DNA of 64,000 bases from Chitinophagaceae bacterium (GTDB taxonomy: Bacteria; Bacteroidota; Bacteroidia; Chitinophagales; Chitinophagaceae), in assembly GCA_947458275.1 (NCBI GenBank), contig CANGYR010000005.1:1-64000 (forward strand). The letters run 5' to 3'. The notes under the pieces are model-generated. The model was not told where the DNA came from. It made no database searches and was given only the letters and a program-made list of their open reading frames with translations. Below are positions 32,349-42,638 of the stretch, in pieces. Made by a program: the position numbers and the translations under genes. Positions within the stretch are counted from its first letter, which is position 1; each line of letters begins with the position of its first letter.

Positions 32349-34133
32349 ATGTACACCATACAGGACATTCATAAACAATTTGCGGAGAGTTTTCCTATAA
32401 ATGAAATTAAACCCTTCGCCTACTTGTTATCCAAGCGAATACAGGAAGGGCATATTTGCATTTCGGTCAATGATGTATTGAATAATCCGGAGCTCCCCTA
32501 TGAAGTAATGTCTTTACCTGATTTTAATTCATTGAGCACAATGGTTTCCGACCATGAAAATGCCAATACTCCATTCGTATTGCATGACAACAATTTATAT
32601 TTTCAGCGGTATTTTAAATATGAAACGGAAATCATCAAATTGATCAATGAAAAGATAGAAACTGGTAAGTCATCGTTTGAAGACAGAAAAAAACAGCTGG
32701 AAAATCAACGTTCCGTTATCAGTGAGTTATTGGCTGATAATGACTTGATGGGATTGGACGAAGCCGAGAAAGTAGACTGGCAGCTGATTGCAGCAATCCG
32801 TTCCTTATTGTATGATTTCAGCATTATTACCGGCGGACCCGGAACAGGTAAAACAAAAACACTTTCCAAAATACTGCGCATTTTATATGCCATTGAGCCG
32901 GATGCAAAAATAGCGCTGGCTGCTCCTACCGGAAAGGCGTCTATGAGAATGTTTGAATCTTTAAGAGAAAGTGCAAAAGATTTTCCTACGGATGTGGTAG
33001 AAAAAATCAATAAACTACAGCCCTCCACCATTCATGTGCTGCTGGGATATATAAAAGACTCTGTTTATTTCAAACACAATGCCCAAAACAGATTGCCACA
33101 CGACTGGGTAATTGTAGATGAGGCATCTATGATTGATGTTCCGATGTTTGCAAAACTCATGAGTGCACTGGGAAAACATACCAGAATTATTCTTCTGGGA
33201 GACAAAGACCAGCTGGCCTCTGTGGAAGCGGGCAGTCTGCTCGGCGATCTATGTCAGCCAATGGGAAGAACAAATCATCTTTCTCAACATGAAGCAGAAT
33301 GGATAAATACATTTATTGGCGATAAAGAAAGAGAGATAAGCAGCTCGTTTATTTCATCGGAAATATATTTGCTTGCCGGATTTATAACAGAACTTAAGCT
33401 TAGCCACCGGTTTAAAGCATTGGGTGAAATAGGAAGACTGAGTCGTTGTATCATTGGGAATAAAAAACAGGAGCTCCAAGAGATGATTGACAACTCCTCC
33501 AGTCCTGAAATTGTATTTGATCAGGAATATGACAATAATTTATTTGAGGAATTCATAAAAGGGTATGATGAATTTTTATCTGAAGCAGATATAAAAGAGG
33601 CCCTGAAAAAATTAAACAAATTGCGTGTACTCGTTACTGTAAGAGAGGGTAAAAGGGGCTTGTACGAAATCAACAAAAAAATAGAGACCATTTTACAGCA
33701 AAAAAGAAAAATCAATAAAGACAAAGAGTTTTACATCAATCGGCCGGTAATCATTACCAGAAATAATTATGAGCTCGGCTTGCTTAATGGAGACGTGGGC
33801 ATCATCAGACCGGATAAAGACAATCAGCCAAGAGCATGGTTTGAAGATGGTGAGAGCCCAGATGGAATAAGAGGCATTCTCCCGGCGTATATAAATGATT
33901 GCGAGACGGTATTTGCAATGACCATCCATAAAAGTCAGGGTTCTGAGTTTAATAATGTGATGGTTGTGTTACCTGATGATAAAGAAAACAAACTGCTTAC
34001 CAGCGAACTGATTTACACCGGCGTAACCAGAGCAAAAAAGCAGGTAATTATTCAGGGGAAAAAAGATACACTCTTAACCGGAGCAGGAAAGACCGTGCAA
34101 AGAGGATCGGGACTTCAAAAGCGACTGAAATAA
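32349..34133 (+). CDS. recD: Exodeoxyribonuclease V alpha subunit (RecD)
   Basis: 594 residues, the usual RecD length. It is a 5'-3' SF1B helicase of RecBCD. An N-terminal helical domain is followed by Walker A GGPGTGKT (162-169), motif II DEASMIDVPM, GDKDQLASV (motif III) and motif VI-like TIHKSQGSEFNNV with VTRAKKQ. All helicase motifs look intact. The stop is 36 bases before recC. Confidence 0.9.
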   Translation: MYTIQDIHKQFAESFPINEIKPFAYLLSKRIQEGHICISVNDVLNNPELPYEVMSLPDFNSLSTMVSDHENANTPFVLHDNNLYFQRYFKYETEIIKLINEKIETGKSSFEDRKKQLENQRSVISELLADNDLMGLDEAEKVDWQLIAAIRSLLYDFSIITGGPGTGKTKTLSKILRILYAIEPDAKIALAAPTGKASMRMFESLRESAKDFPTDVVEKINKLQPSTIHVLLGYIKDSVYFKHNAQNRLPHDWVIVDEASMIDVPMFAKLMSALGKHTRIILLGDKDQLASVEAGSLLGDLCQPMGRTNHLSQHEAEWINTFIGDKEREISSSFISSEIYLLAGFITELKLSHRFKALGEIGRLSRCIIGNKKQELQEMIDNSSSPEIVFDQEYDNNLFEEFIKGYDEFLSEADIKEALKKLNKLRVLVTVREGKRGLYEINKKIETILQQKRKINKDKEFYINRPVIITRNNYELGLLNGDVGIIRPDKDNQPRAWFEDGESPDGIRGILPAYINDCETVFAMTIHKSQGSEFNNVMVVLPDDKENKLLTSELIYTGVTRAKKQVIIQGKKDTLLTGAGKTVQRGSGLQKRLK

Positions 34134-34169
34134 GAAATAAATTAGTACAAAACACATTAAATATAGTTA

Positions 34170-37100
34170 ATGGCTATTGACTTAAAAGTTTCCAACTCAC
34201 TGAAAGCGTTATCAAATCAGATAACTGAGGATTTAATGATTATTGATCCCTCTCCTTTCACCAAGCAATGGATTGTTACGCAAACAGATGGCATCAACAA
34301 TTGGCTGAAGTACAACATAGCCGAAAGACTTGGAGTAGCTGCCAACATACAGTTTATTCAACCCAATGATGTCAGCAGTATGTTGTATAACTGGATATGT
34401 CCGGACAAAAAACCTTTGCTTGATGTAGAGATTATGAAATGGACATTATACTCCCTTTTGGATGAGCCGGATTTCAACAACAGATTCGCTGGTTACAGCA
34501 GTTATTATGCCGGCGATAAAATAAAGCAATTTGCGCTGGCGGAAGAACTGGCAGACTTATTTGACCAGTACCAGGTTTACCGGGCAGAAAAAATTGAAGA
34601 ATGGAATAACCGCATACAAGAAATTGAAAACTGCACTGACTGGCAGGAATATTTATGGATTAAAATAAAAATGGCCCTGAGCGATTCTTATATTGACCGC
34701 TCCGAGATGTCGAAGCTACTTCTCAGTTCTCTGGTCGATAAAGAAAATCATGCTATACTTAAAGAAAAAATCCCCACGCTGCATTTTTTTGGCATGGCCA
34801 TTATCACGCCATTCTATCTAAGGTTGTTTTATGAACTCGCAAATATCATTTCTGTAAAATTTTACTTACAAAACCCTGCACCTCAGGAATTATGGATCAA
34901 CGATCTTTCAGATAAACAATTAAAAAGATGGTTGCGTTACAAAAAAATTGATCCGGCAAAAGCAGTTTTAACAAATACCGGAAATGATTTATTGCTCAAC
35001 TGGGGCAGCGTAATAAAAGACAGCTATAAACTTTTACTTGAACAGGATGACTATCTGAATGTGTATGATGACAGCCTGGTGGTCCTTCCCGATAACAGTT
35101 CAAAGCTGCTTGGAAAAATTCAATCTGATATTTTCAACAATGCAAACAATGAAAATCGGCTGTCTATTCAATCAGATGAAATTCACGATGGCTCACTGAC
35201 CATTAACGGTTGCTATACTCCTGCCAGAGAAGTGGAAGTATTGTACAACTATCTGATGGAGCTTACAGATAAAAGAAATGTTGAGTTGTCGGCAAGAGAT
35301 ATTGTCGTAATGGTGAGTGATATTGATTTGTATGCGCCCTACATTGATGCCGTGTTTGGCAATTCAAACAAAAGATTTCCCTATACCATTGCCGATGAGA
35401 TAATTACTTCAGGAAATAATTTATTTACGGCGATACAGGACATTTTATCTGTCAACCTCTCCTCTTTCAAGGCGGAAGAAGTTTTAGGATTGCTGGAGTC
35501 TCCTCTGATCCGCAAACGTTTTTCATTTTCCGATACCGATGCGGTAAGAAAAGTCGTTCGGCAGGCCGGAATATTCTTTGGCACCGACGGAAAGCTTGAG
35601 GGAAAGAAAACAAATGTTGATGATGAAGCCTGGATGTTGAGCTGGGAATATGGATTGAAAAAAATTCTTTACGGCATTTGCATGAGCGGAGGCGAAGAAT
35701 TCAATGACGGGTTGCATGTTTTTTCTCCATTAGACACTGCCGAAGGTTCAGCAACGATGGACAGAATCAGATTGATTCATTTTATTGAAGTGCTCAGAAA
35801 AAATCTGGAGCAGCGCGACAGAGAGCGGACGATTACAGAATGGGCCGAATACCTGCAGCAAATTGTGGACAATCTGATATTTAATCCTGATGAACAGGAA
35901 GACAGCGACTATCAGCTTTTTGTGCAACTGCTGGAAAAAATGACATTGCTTGATGACAAAGCAGCAACGGTTATCAGTTTTGATGTATTCCGTCAGAGCT
36001 TTTTAAAGCGAATGAACCGTGAGAAAAGACTACACAGATTCGGCGGGGCGGGGATTACATTTTGTTCGTTGCTGCCGATGCGGAGTATTCCTTTTGAAGT
36101 TGTAGCCATGCTTGGAATGAACTTTGATAAATTTCCGCGCAAGGAATCGCCCTTAAGTTTTAACATCATACAAAACGATAAACGCCCGGGAGACAGGAAT
36201 ATCAGGGAAAATGACAAGCACCTGTTTTTAGAGACCTTATTATCGGCAGGGGAATTTTTGTATATCAGTTATCTGGGGCGTAGTGAAAAAGACGGCAGCG
36301 AGCAGCCACCCTCCTCTTTAATTGATGAACTGATTGACTATGTAGCAAGAGGAGCCAATCAGGATACTGATGATTTGAAAAAAGAATGGATTACCATTCA
36401 CCCGCTGCATGGATTCAGCAGTAAATATGATGATGAAAAACTGTTCAACTATCTGACTGACAAGCATTTTAAATCGGATGAGAAAGGAACGGCTAATAAA
36501 AACACTCAGAACGAAATAAAATCAGCTGAAATAAATATCGAACAGTTGTCGAGGTTTTATAATAACCCTGCAAAATATTTTTTGAACAAACGATTTGACG
36601 TTTATTATTTTGAAATGGATGAGCTTATTCCGGAGCATGAATTGTTTGAATTAGGAAAGCTGGATAGTTGGGGTATTGAACAAACGCTGATTGAAAACTC
36701 ATATAAAGATAAAAATCAGCTTACGGAAAAATTGAAAAAAGAAGGCAAACTCCCTTTGAGCAACATGGGAATAGTTGCAATCAACAAAGTTGAAGCTGAA
36801 ATTGATACCATTAAAAAATTATTCATTGATTATACTGAAAATAAAAAAAGCGTATCCATAGACATAGATATCAAAGATGCAGAGTTTGTATTATCCGGAA
36901 AGATTAATGAAATTTATGGAGATAGAATGATTGTATTGAGCAATTCCAAAACAGACCCATACAAATCTATTATTCAGTCCTGGGTGAAATATATCGCCTT
37001 GATTGCACATGGTGTTGCGACAGAGTTTGTGTTCATTTCAACAAAAACGGAATCTGCCCTGACTTTTCCTGCGGGAAAAATCAGTAGGGATGATGCCATG

Positions 37101-37391
37101 GATATACTAAAAAGATATGTGGAGCTGTTTCGTAAAGGTCAGGAAAAGCCACTGCCTTTTACTCCTGCATTGAGCAGAAATAACTTTAAAATGATCAAAT
37201 CCGGTTATGAAGATTTCAGAAGTCAATATGAAGCAGCTATGGAGAGCGAGCGAGATTTTACATTTAAAGAAAAATATCTTGTAAAAATGATAGAGGGAGG
37301 GCTTTACGCTGAGGAAAATTATGAAGAACTTAAGCAGAATACTTTTGAAATAATGAGTCCGTTGATTGAACATTTTCCTGAACTATTCTAA
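34170..37391 (+). CDS. recC: Exodeoxyribonuclease V gamma subunit (RecC)
   Basis: 1073 residues. RecC is a dead-helicase subunit that splits the strands and reads Chi. The N-terminus has the expected pattern (WIVTQTDGINNWLKYNIAERLGVAANIQFIQPN). The motifs ARDIVVMVSDIDLYAPYIDAVFG and GGAGITFCSLLPMRSIPFEVVAMLGMN are diagnostic for RecC. No Walker A motif is present, as expected. What Chi sequence it would recognise cannot be predicted from this. It is the middle gene of recD-recC-recB. Confidence 0.92.
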   Translation: MAIDLKVSNSLKALSNQITEDLMIIDPSPFTKQWIVTQTDGINNWLKYNIAERLGVAANIQFIQPNDVSSMLYNWICPDKKPLLDVEIMKWTLYSLLDEPDFNNRFAGYSSYYAGDKIKQFALAEELADLFDQYQVYRAEKIEEWNNRIQEIENCTDWQEYLWIKIKMALSDSYIDRSEMSKLLLSSLVDKENHAILKEKIPTLHFFGMAIITPFYLRLFYELANIISVKFYLQNPAPQELWINDLSDKQLKRWLRYKKIDPAKAVLTNTGNDLLLNWGSVIKDSYKLLLEQDDYLNVYDDSLVVLPDNSSKLLGKIQSDIFNNANNENRLSIQSDEIHDGSLTINGCYTPAREVEVLYNYLMELTDKRNVELSARDIVVMVSDIDLYAPYIDAVFGNSNKRFPYTIADEIITSGNNLFTAIQDILSVNLSSFKAEEVLGLLESPLIRKRFSFSDTDAVRKVVRQAGIFFGTDGKLEGKKTNVDDEAWMLSWEYGLKKILYGICMSGGEEFNDGLHVFSPLDTAEGSATMDRIRLIHFIEVLRKNLEQRDRERTITEWAEYLQQIVDNLIFNPDEQEDSDYQLFVQLLEKMTLLDDKAATVISFDVFRQSFLKRMNREKRLHRFGGAGITFCSLLPMRSIPFEVVAMLGMNFDKFPRKESPLSFNIIQNDKRPGDRNIRENDKHLFLETLLSAGEFLYISYLGRSEKDGSEQPPSSLIDELIDYVARGANQDTDDLKKEWITIHPLHGFSSKYDDEKLFNYLTDKHFKSDEKGTANKNTQNEIKSAEINIEQLSRFYNNPAKYFLNKRFDVYYFEMDELIPEHELFELGKLDSWGIEQTLIENSYKDKNQLTEKLKKEGKLPLSNMGIVAINKVEAEIDTIKKLFIDYTENKKSVSIDIDIKDAEFVLSGKINEIYGDRMIVLSNSKTDPYKSIIQSWVKYIALIAHGVATEFVFISTKTESALTFPAGKISRDDAMDILKRYVELFRKGQEKPLPFTPALSRNNFKMIKSGYEDFRSQYEAAMESERDFTFKEKYLVKMIEGGLYAEENYEELKQNTFEIMSPLIEHFPELF

Positions 37392-37423
37392 TAAATTATA
37401 CAAAACATCACCTAATATTTTAT

Positions 37424-40400
37424 ATGCCAATATTGAAACCAGCTTTTAAGGCGGAAACCGTTGATTTGGAAGGGAGCAATCTTATCGAAGCCAGTGCGGG
37501 AACCGGTAAAACTTACTCCATTGCACTATTGACAATCAGATTGATTATTGAAAACGAAGTTCCATTAGATAAGATATTGATGGTTACGTTTACCAATGCG
37601 GCAGTAGCCGAACTGGAAATAAGGGTAAGAAAATTTATCCGACTGGCATTGAAAGCCAGTAGAGCCAAGGCAATCAATGACGAGACAATTTCAAAAATCG
37701 TAGAAAAAGAAATTGCCAAATCCGGAAGAGAGTTGGTAGAAAGAAGACTTTCAGAGGCAGAACGCATGCTGGATCAAACTGCAATATTTACCATACATGG
37801 ATTTTGCCAGAGAACCATCGCTACATACGCATTTGAATCGGGACAAATATTTGGTGCTGAAGCAATCAGTCCGGATGAGTTTAATCAATTGATGGAAGAT
37901 GAGTTTAATCTCATCTGGAGAAGAGACATTACTACTTTAAAAATGGATCTTTTAAATGTATTATTAGCCGGCGGACTCAAACGAAATGATGTTTATTCTA
38001 AAGTAAAAAATGCCATCGGAGGTAAGTTGATTTATACATCCAGGCAGCAACTTCCCAATGGTTTTTTGGATAAAAAAAGCCAGGATGATATTTTGGATAA
38101 TTACCTCAATCAAGGGGATGTAATCACCAGACAAGCTCAGCCTATATATGATGAATTTGAAAGAAATTACAATGATTATCTGCCTGTAATTGATAATCAT
38201 AATCATGCAAAAACTGCTTTACTGGAACCCTTTACAATTAAGGACTGGGATGCTGTAATCAAAGTTATTGCCAATAAGGCTGATAAAGGATATATTCAAA
38301 AGATGTTTAGCGCTATACTTGATTTAGCAAAAGAAAATAAAATCCTTAATGAAAATAAGGAGTATTATATAAAAGATACTATCAATCAAATAGCCCTCTA
38401 TATTTATCAAAATGTAAATACTGCACTTAAACAAATAAAAGACAGTCGGGGCAACATCACCTTTGATGATATGATTGGAAAGTTGCACTCCGCTATCTGT
38501 ACCAACAATCACACTGCACTTACACATAGCATAAGGGAGAAATACGATGCTGTTTTTATTGATGAGTTTCAGGATACCGATAAATATCAATATGAAATTT
38601 TCAGTAAATTATTTCAATATTCACATGCGCAAAATAAAATCAATGGCCATACATTATTCTATATCGGCGACCCCAAGCAATCCATCTATGGATTCAGAAA
38701 GGCAGATATCAATACTTATTTCAATGCAGCAACAACGGTAGATTTCGTTCATAAAATGAATACCAACTTCAGGTCAAATGCCGGTTTGATTGAAGCAATG
38801 AACACATTTTTTAAACCTACAGATGATTTTGATACATTTCATTATGGCGCATCCGTTCCTGGAATTGAGTATCATCCGGTTGACTCTCCTACTTCAAACG
38901 ATAAAGGAGTGTTGTTATTTAATGGAAAACCAATCAATCCGCTGCAGATTTCCAATCATGCTAACAAGACACAACTCACGGATAGCATTATCGCGATAGT
39001 TTCGGAATTACTGGGGAACAAGCAATATCAGATTAATGAAAAAGGGAAAGTCAGACAAATAAAACCTTCTGACATTGGTATTCTTGTGAGAAAAAACAAA
39101 GAAGGGCGAACAGTCAAACAGCGCCTTGCCAAGCACCAGATACCTGCTGTAAATATTGACGAAAGCAAAGTTCTAAAATCCCCTGAAGCAAAAGAAATCT
39201 TTTACGTACTTGAGGCAGTAAATAACATAAGCGCAGGAAACATCAACAGGGCATTGCTTTCAACGCTGGCGGGTTATACCATTCAATCACTTGAGGAGGA
39301 AAGCAAAGAAAAACTAAGAGAAAGATTTCGTCATTATCAGGAAAGCTGGAAAGACAAGGGAGTGTATGTCATGCTGCGACAGTTTTTAACTGATCATCGT
39401 TTGACCGAAAGGATGTTCAAAGATGAGATTGAAAAAGCAGAGAGAGTTGTTGCCAATACCTATCAGCTGATGGAGTTGCTTCATAAAATAGAGTTGAGAA
39501 AAAACTTTGACGAGGACGAGGTCATTCAATGGCTGAAAAAAGGAATGGAGGGTGACACAAGAGAAGGAAATGAATTTGAACAAAGAATTGAAAGCGATGA
39601 GGAAACGGTTAAAATTGTTACAGTACACAAGAGCAAAGGACTGGAATATAATATTGTGATTGTTTGTTTCATGGATCTGGAGGATGATGTTTCCGCTCAT
39701 AAAACCACTGACCTTAGAAGAGTTAACGGCGATTACTACCTGGCCGACAAATCCTTATTGAATGACGAAGATACCGCCTTGTATAAATTGCAGGCAGAAC
39801 AGGAGAACCGCAGGTTGCTTTATGTAGCGCTGACAAGAGCAAAATATCATTGCTTTGTAGCGTCCAGCAAACAATCCAGCAAATCATGTCTGAGAAAATT
39901 CACCAATCATTTTAAAGCAGGAGAGCCGCGCAGCGGGGTTGAAGTATGGACGCCTCCTGCATTTAACCGTAATTATCGCTATCAAATAAACGGCGGAAAA
40001 AGTCTGCCAAAATATTCAGAACCGGTTAGATTCAATTTGCTTCAGAAAAACTGGCGCAAGACAAGTTATTCGGGCTTGAATCCTGAACATGCCATCATCT
40101 CTTACCCATACCACGATGTGCCGTTTCTGAATACCTATGATGAATTTGTTTTCCGAAATCTTAAAAAGGGTGCGCAAACAGGAGATTTGTTGCATTATAT
40201 ATTTGAGCGCATAGATTTTGCAGATAGTACCTACTGGAAGACAACGGTTGAACGGGCGCTTAAACGCCATGGTTATCCGGATGATGCTGCTCATGGGGAA
40301 AACATTGTTAAAATGATTGAACATGTTATCGAAGCCGGTATTCCCTCTTCTGCGGGTACATTTTCACTAAATAAAGTTGGTCGCGATAACAGACTCAGTG

Positions 40401-40867
40401 AACTTGAGTTTGACTTTCATCTGAACGAATTTGAATCAGAACGGCTGATTGATATTTTTTCTAAATCACCCACGCCAATAGGAGTTAAGAAATTTGATGA
40501 ACTGGAAGGCATCATGAACGGAAAAATAGATTTGTTCTTCCGGCATGATGGCAAATATTACATACTTGACTGGAAATCAAATTTTCTTGGCGGAAAAACG
40601 GAAGATTATGCGAATGAACATCTGTGGCGCGCAATGGAAGAGAACAACTATCACTTACAGTATCATATTTACATAATAGCATTGTGCAAATATCTTTCGC
40701 TAAGGGTACCGGGATTCAGTTATGAGAATGACTTTGGCGGAGTGGTTTATTTATTTCTGAGAGGAATGCGTAAAGACAGGCCGGAAGGTATATTTTATCA
40801 CAAACCGGATGTGCGCATTTTTGATTCATTGCATAACCTCCTAACGCCTGAAAAAGTGACGAGCTGA
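37424..40867 (+). CDS. recB: Exodeoxyribonuclease V beta subunit (RecB)
   Basis: 1147 residues. SF1A 3'-5' helicase with a C-terminal nuclease. Walker A ASAGTGKT (23-30), motif II DEFQDTDKYQ, GDPKQSIYGFRKADI, TVHKSKGLEYNIV and VALTRAKYH are all intact. The nuclease site is visible as the His of GDLLHYIFERI and the Asp/Asp/Lys set in KIDLFFRHDGKYYILDWKSN (about residue 1045). Both activities should work. It completes a full RecBCD set; many Bacteroidota use AddAB-type enzymes instead (from memory). Confidence 0.94.
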   Translation: MPILKPAFKAETVDLEGSNLIEASAGTGKTYSIALLTIRLIIENEVPLDKILMVTFTNAAVAELEIRVRKFIRLALKASRAKAINDETISKIVEKEIAKSGRELVERRLSEAERMLDQTAIFTIHGFCQRTIATYAFESGQIFGAEAISPDEFNQLMEDEFNLIWRRDITTLKMDLLNVLLAGGLKRNDVYSKVKNAIGGKLIYTSRQQLPNGFLDKKSQDDILDNYLNQGDVITRQAQPIYDEFERNYNDYLPVIDNHNHAKTALLEPFTIKDWDAVIKVIANKADKGYIQKMFSAILDLAKENKILNENKEYYIKDTINQIALYIYQNVNTALKQIKDSRGNITFDDMIGKLHSAICTNNHTALTHSIREKYDAVFIDEFQDTDKYQYEIFSKLFQYSHAQNKINGHTLFYIGDPKQSIYGFRKADINTYFNAATTVDFVHKMNTNFRSNAGLIEAMNTFFKPTDDFDTFHYGASVPGIEYHPVDSPTSNDKGVLLFNGKPINPLQISNHANKTQLTDSIIAIVSELLGNKQYQINEKGKVRQIKPSDIGILVRKNKEGRTVKQRLAKHQIPAVNIDESKVLKSPEAKEIFYVLEAVNNISAGNINRALLSTLAGYTIQSLEEESKEKLRERFRHYQESWKDKGVYVMLRQFLTDHRLTERMFKDEIEKAERVVANTYQLMELLHKIELRKNFDEDEVIQWLKKGMEGDTREGNEFEQRIESDEETVKIVTVHKSKGLEYNIVIVCFMDLEDDVSAHKTTDLRRVNGDYYLADKSLLNDEDTALYKLQAEQENRRLLYVALTRAKYHCFVASSKQSSKSCLRKFTNHFKAGEPRSGVEVWTPPAFNRNYRYQINGGKSLPKYSEPVRFNLLQKNWRKTSYSGLNPEHAIISYPYHDVPFLNTYDEFVFRNLKKGAQTGDLLHYIFERIDFADSTYWKTTVERALKRHGYPDDAAHGENIVKMIEHVIEAGIPSSAGTFSLNKVGRDNRLSELEFDFHLNEFESERLIDIFSKSPTPIGVKKFDELEGIMNGKIDLFFRHDGKYYILDWKSNFLGGKTEDYANEHLWRAMEENNYHLQYHIYIIALCKYLSLRVPGFSYENDFGGVVYLFLRGMRKDRPEGIFYHKPDVRIFDSLHNLLTPEKVTS

Positions 40868-40938
40868 TTGTCTTTATATCAATAAAAATGTGCTTAACTT
40901 ACTTCATCATTAGAATACCATTATAATCATTAATAAAT

Positions 40939-42207
40939 ATGAGCAACGAAAATCAGATTATTTGTCCTAGCTGTCAGACACCCATTGACATTACAGATGC
41001 CATCACAAAACAGTTGGAAGATGCTTATGAAAAAAAGTTTAAGGAAAAACTTGAGTTGGAAAAAGCCTCTCTGAATGAGGAGAAGGTAAAACTCAATAAG
41101 GAAAGAGAGACTTTTGATGAATTTAAAAATAACGAGAGAGAGCGAATTAATGAAATCATCAAAAAAAAGCTCGAAGAGGAAAAGAAAACAATTGAGTCTA
41201 AGGTTAAGACAGAATTTGACCAGCAAATAAAAAGCTATGAAGACGAGCTGAATGAAAAGTCCAAACAACTGATTGAGCTCAACAAGCTTAGGGCCGACAT
41301 GTCGAAGCTGGAGCGGGAGAAGCAGGAGCTTAAAACAAATATAGAAGCTGAGGCGGAGAAGAAGTTTACGCAGCAATTGAATGAAAAAATTAAAGAGGCA
41401 AAAGAAAAAGTAATAAGCGATACGGAATTGAAGATTATTGAGCTTCAAGAAAAACTTGCCGCACAGGTTGAGCTCACGGAGCAAATGAAAAAAAAGCAGG
41501 AACAGGGCTCTATGCAGTTGCAGGGAGAAGTACAGGAAATTGCTATACAGCAATATCTGGAAACAAAATTTGTGACGGATGAAATACTGGAAATCAAAAA
41601 AGGACAAAGAGGGGCAGATATCTTACATGCTGTGAAAGGAAGCAATGGCAATATCATTGGAAAGATTTTATATGAAAGCAAGCGGGCGAAACATTTTGCC
41701 GGCGACTGGATATCTAAATTAAAACAGGATATGCGTGCTGCGGATGTTGAGATAGGCGTTATCGTTACCGATGTATTTCCTGCTGATGTAGAAAGAGTCA
41801 GTATGGTTGATGGTGTTTGGATTTGCTCATACACTGAATTTAAAGGACTTTGTTTTGTATTGCGTCAGGGAATTGTGGATATAGACAATGTGAAGACTTC
41901 TGATGACAACAAAGAAACCAAAATGGGCATGCTCTATGACTATCTTGTGGGAAACAAATTCAGGGCGCATATGGAAGCAATCGTTGAAGGATTTTCACAA
42001 ATGCAGGATGATCTTACTAAAGAGAAGAAATCCATTATGTCGCAATGGAGTAAAAGAGAAGCTATGCTTGAGAAAGTGCTCTTGAATACCACGGGAATGT
42101 ATGGCTCTATAAAAGGAATAGCCGGCTCTGATGTGAGTGCAATAAAACAATTGGAGCCGGACAATGAAACCAATTTACTGGAATCAGAATCAAATGATGA
42201 AGAATAA
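40939..42207 (+). CDS. DUF2130 coiled-coil, nuclease-like protein
   Basis: 422 residues. The N-terminus has one CPSC zinc-ribbon-like motif. A long coiled coil follows (about residues 28-195). The DUF2130 domain (about 200-310) has KKGQRGADILHAV and GKILYESKRAKHFAGDWISK, which fits the G-A-D and E-x-K of a PD-(D/E)xK-like core. A helical, acidic tail ends the protein. It resembles RmuC in plan (coiled coil plus nuclease fold), but its role is unknown. It follows recB by 71 bases on the same strand and converges with the YedE gene. Confidence 0.85.
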   Translation: MSNENQIICPSCQTPIDITDAITKQLEDAYEKKFKEKLELEKASLNEEKVKLNKERETFDEFKNNERERINEIIKKKLEEEKKTIESKVKTEFDQQIKSYEDELNEKSKQLIELNKLRADMSKLEREKQELKTNIEAEAEKKFTQQLNEKIKEAKEKVISDTELKIIELQEKLAAQVELTEQMKKKQEQGSMQLQGEVQEIAIQQYLETKFVTDEILEIKKGQRGADILHAVKGSNGNIIGKILYESKRAKHFAGDWISKLKQDMRAADVEIGVIVTDVFPADVERVSMVDGVWICSYTEFKGLCFVLRQGIVDIDNVKTSDDNKETKMGMLYDYLVGNKFRAHMEAIVEGFSQMQDDLTKEKKSIMSQWSKREAMLEKVLLNTTGMYGSIKGIAGSDVSAIKQLEPDNETNLLESESNDEE

Positions 42208-42213
42208 CTTTTA

Positions 42214-42627
42214 TTATTTAGGTAAATTATCCTTAAATACCGCAAATAAAAAAGTTCCTATAAGCGCGAATACAAAAACGATAATCATTGAATAATATCC
42301 ATAGCCGATGTTGACCAATATTGGTCCGGGACAAGTTCCACACAATGCCCATCCCAATCCGAATATTGTTCCTCCCAATAGATAGCGGGAGTATTTTCTT
42401 TCTTTTTTTCTGAATGTAATTGTATTATTATTAAAATCCTTTAACTCGAATTTTTTAATCAATGCTATTCCGACAACTCCTATTATAACAGCAGTACCAA
42501 TTATTCCGTACATGTGAATTGAACGAAATCGAAACATCTCCTGAATTCTATACCAGGAAATAGCTTCCGATTTTGTCATGATAATGCCAAACAAAATGCC
42601 AAATATCAGGTATTTTAAAAGTCTCAT
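42214..42627 (-). CDS. YeeE/YedE family protein, short half (DUF6691-like)
   Basis: 137 residues from the ATG at 42627; the longer frame to 42762 would overlap the upstream gene and adds no membrane pattern. About four membrane segments. The family motif is GWALCGTCPGPILVN, with conserved cysteines placed to pass sulfur. It is the second half of a split YedE transporter, 11 bases after the first half. The pair takes up thiosulfate or another sulfane sulfur compound. Confidence 0.85.
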   Translation of the reverse strand: MRLLKYLIFGILFGIIMTKSEAISWYRIQEMFRFRSIHMYGIIGTAVIIGVVGIALIKKFELKDFNNNTITFRKKERKYSRYLLGGTIFGLGWALCGTCPGPILVNIGYGYYSMIIVFVFALIGTFLFAVFKDNLPK

Positions 42628-42638
42628 ACGCTTGTTTT

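Noticed and set aside
40930-41607. 225-codon minus-strand frame rich in Leu and Phe
   Set aside because: It is antisense to the coiled coil of the DUF2130 gene; Glu/Lys codons read backwards give Phe/Leu. No separate evidence.
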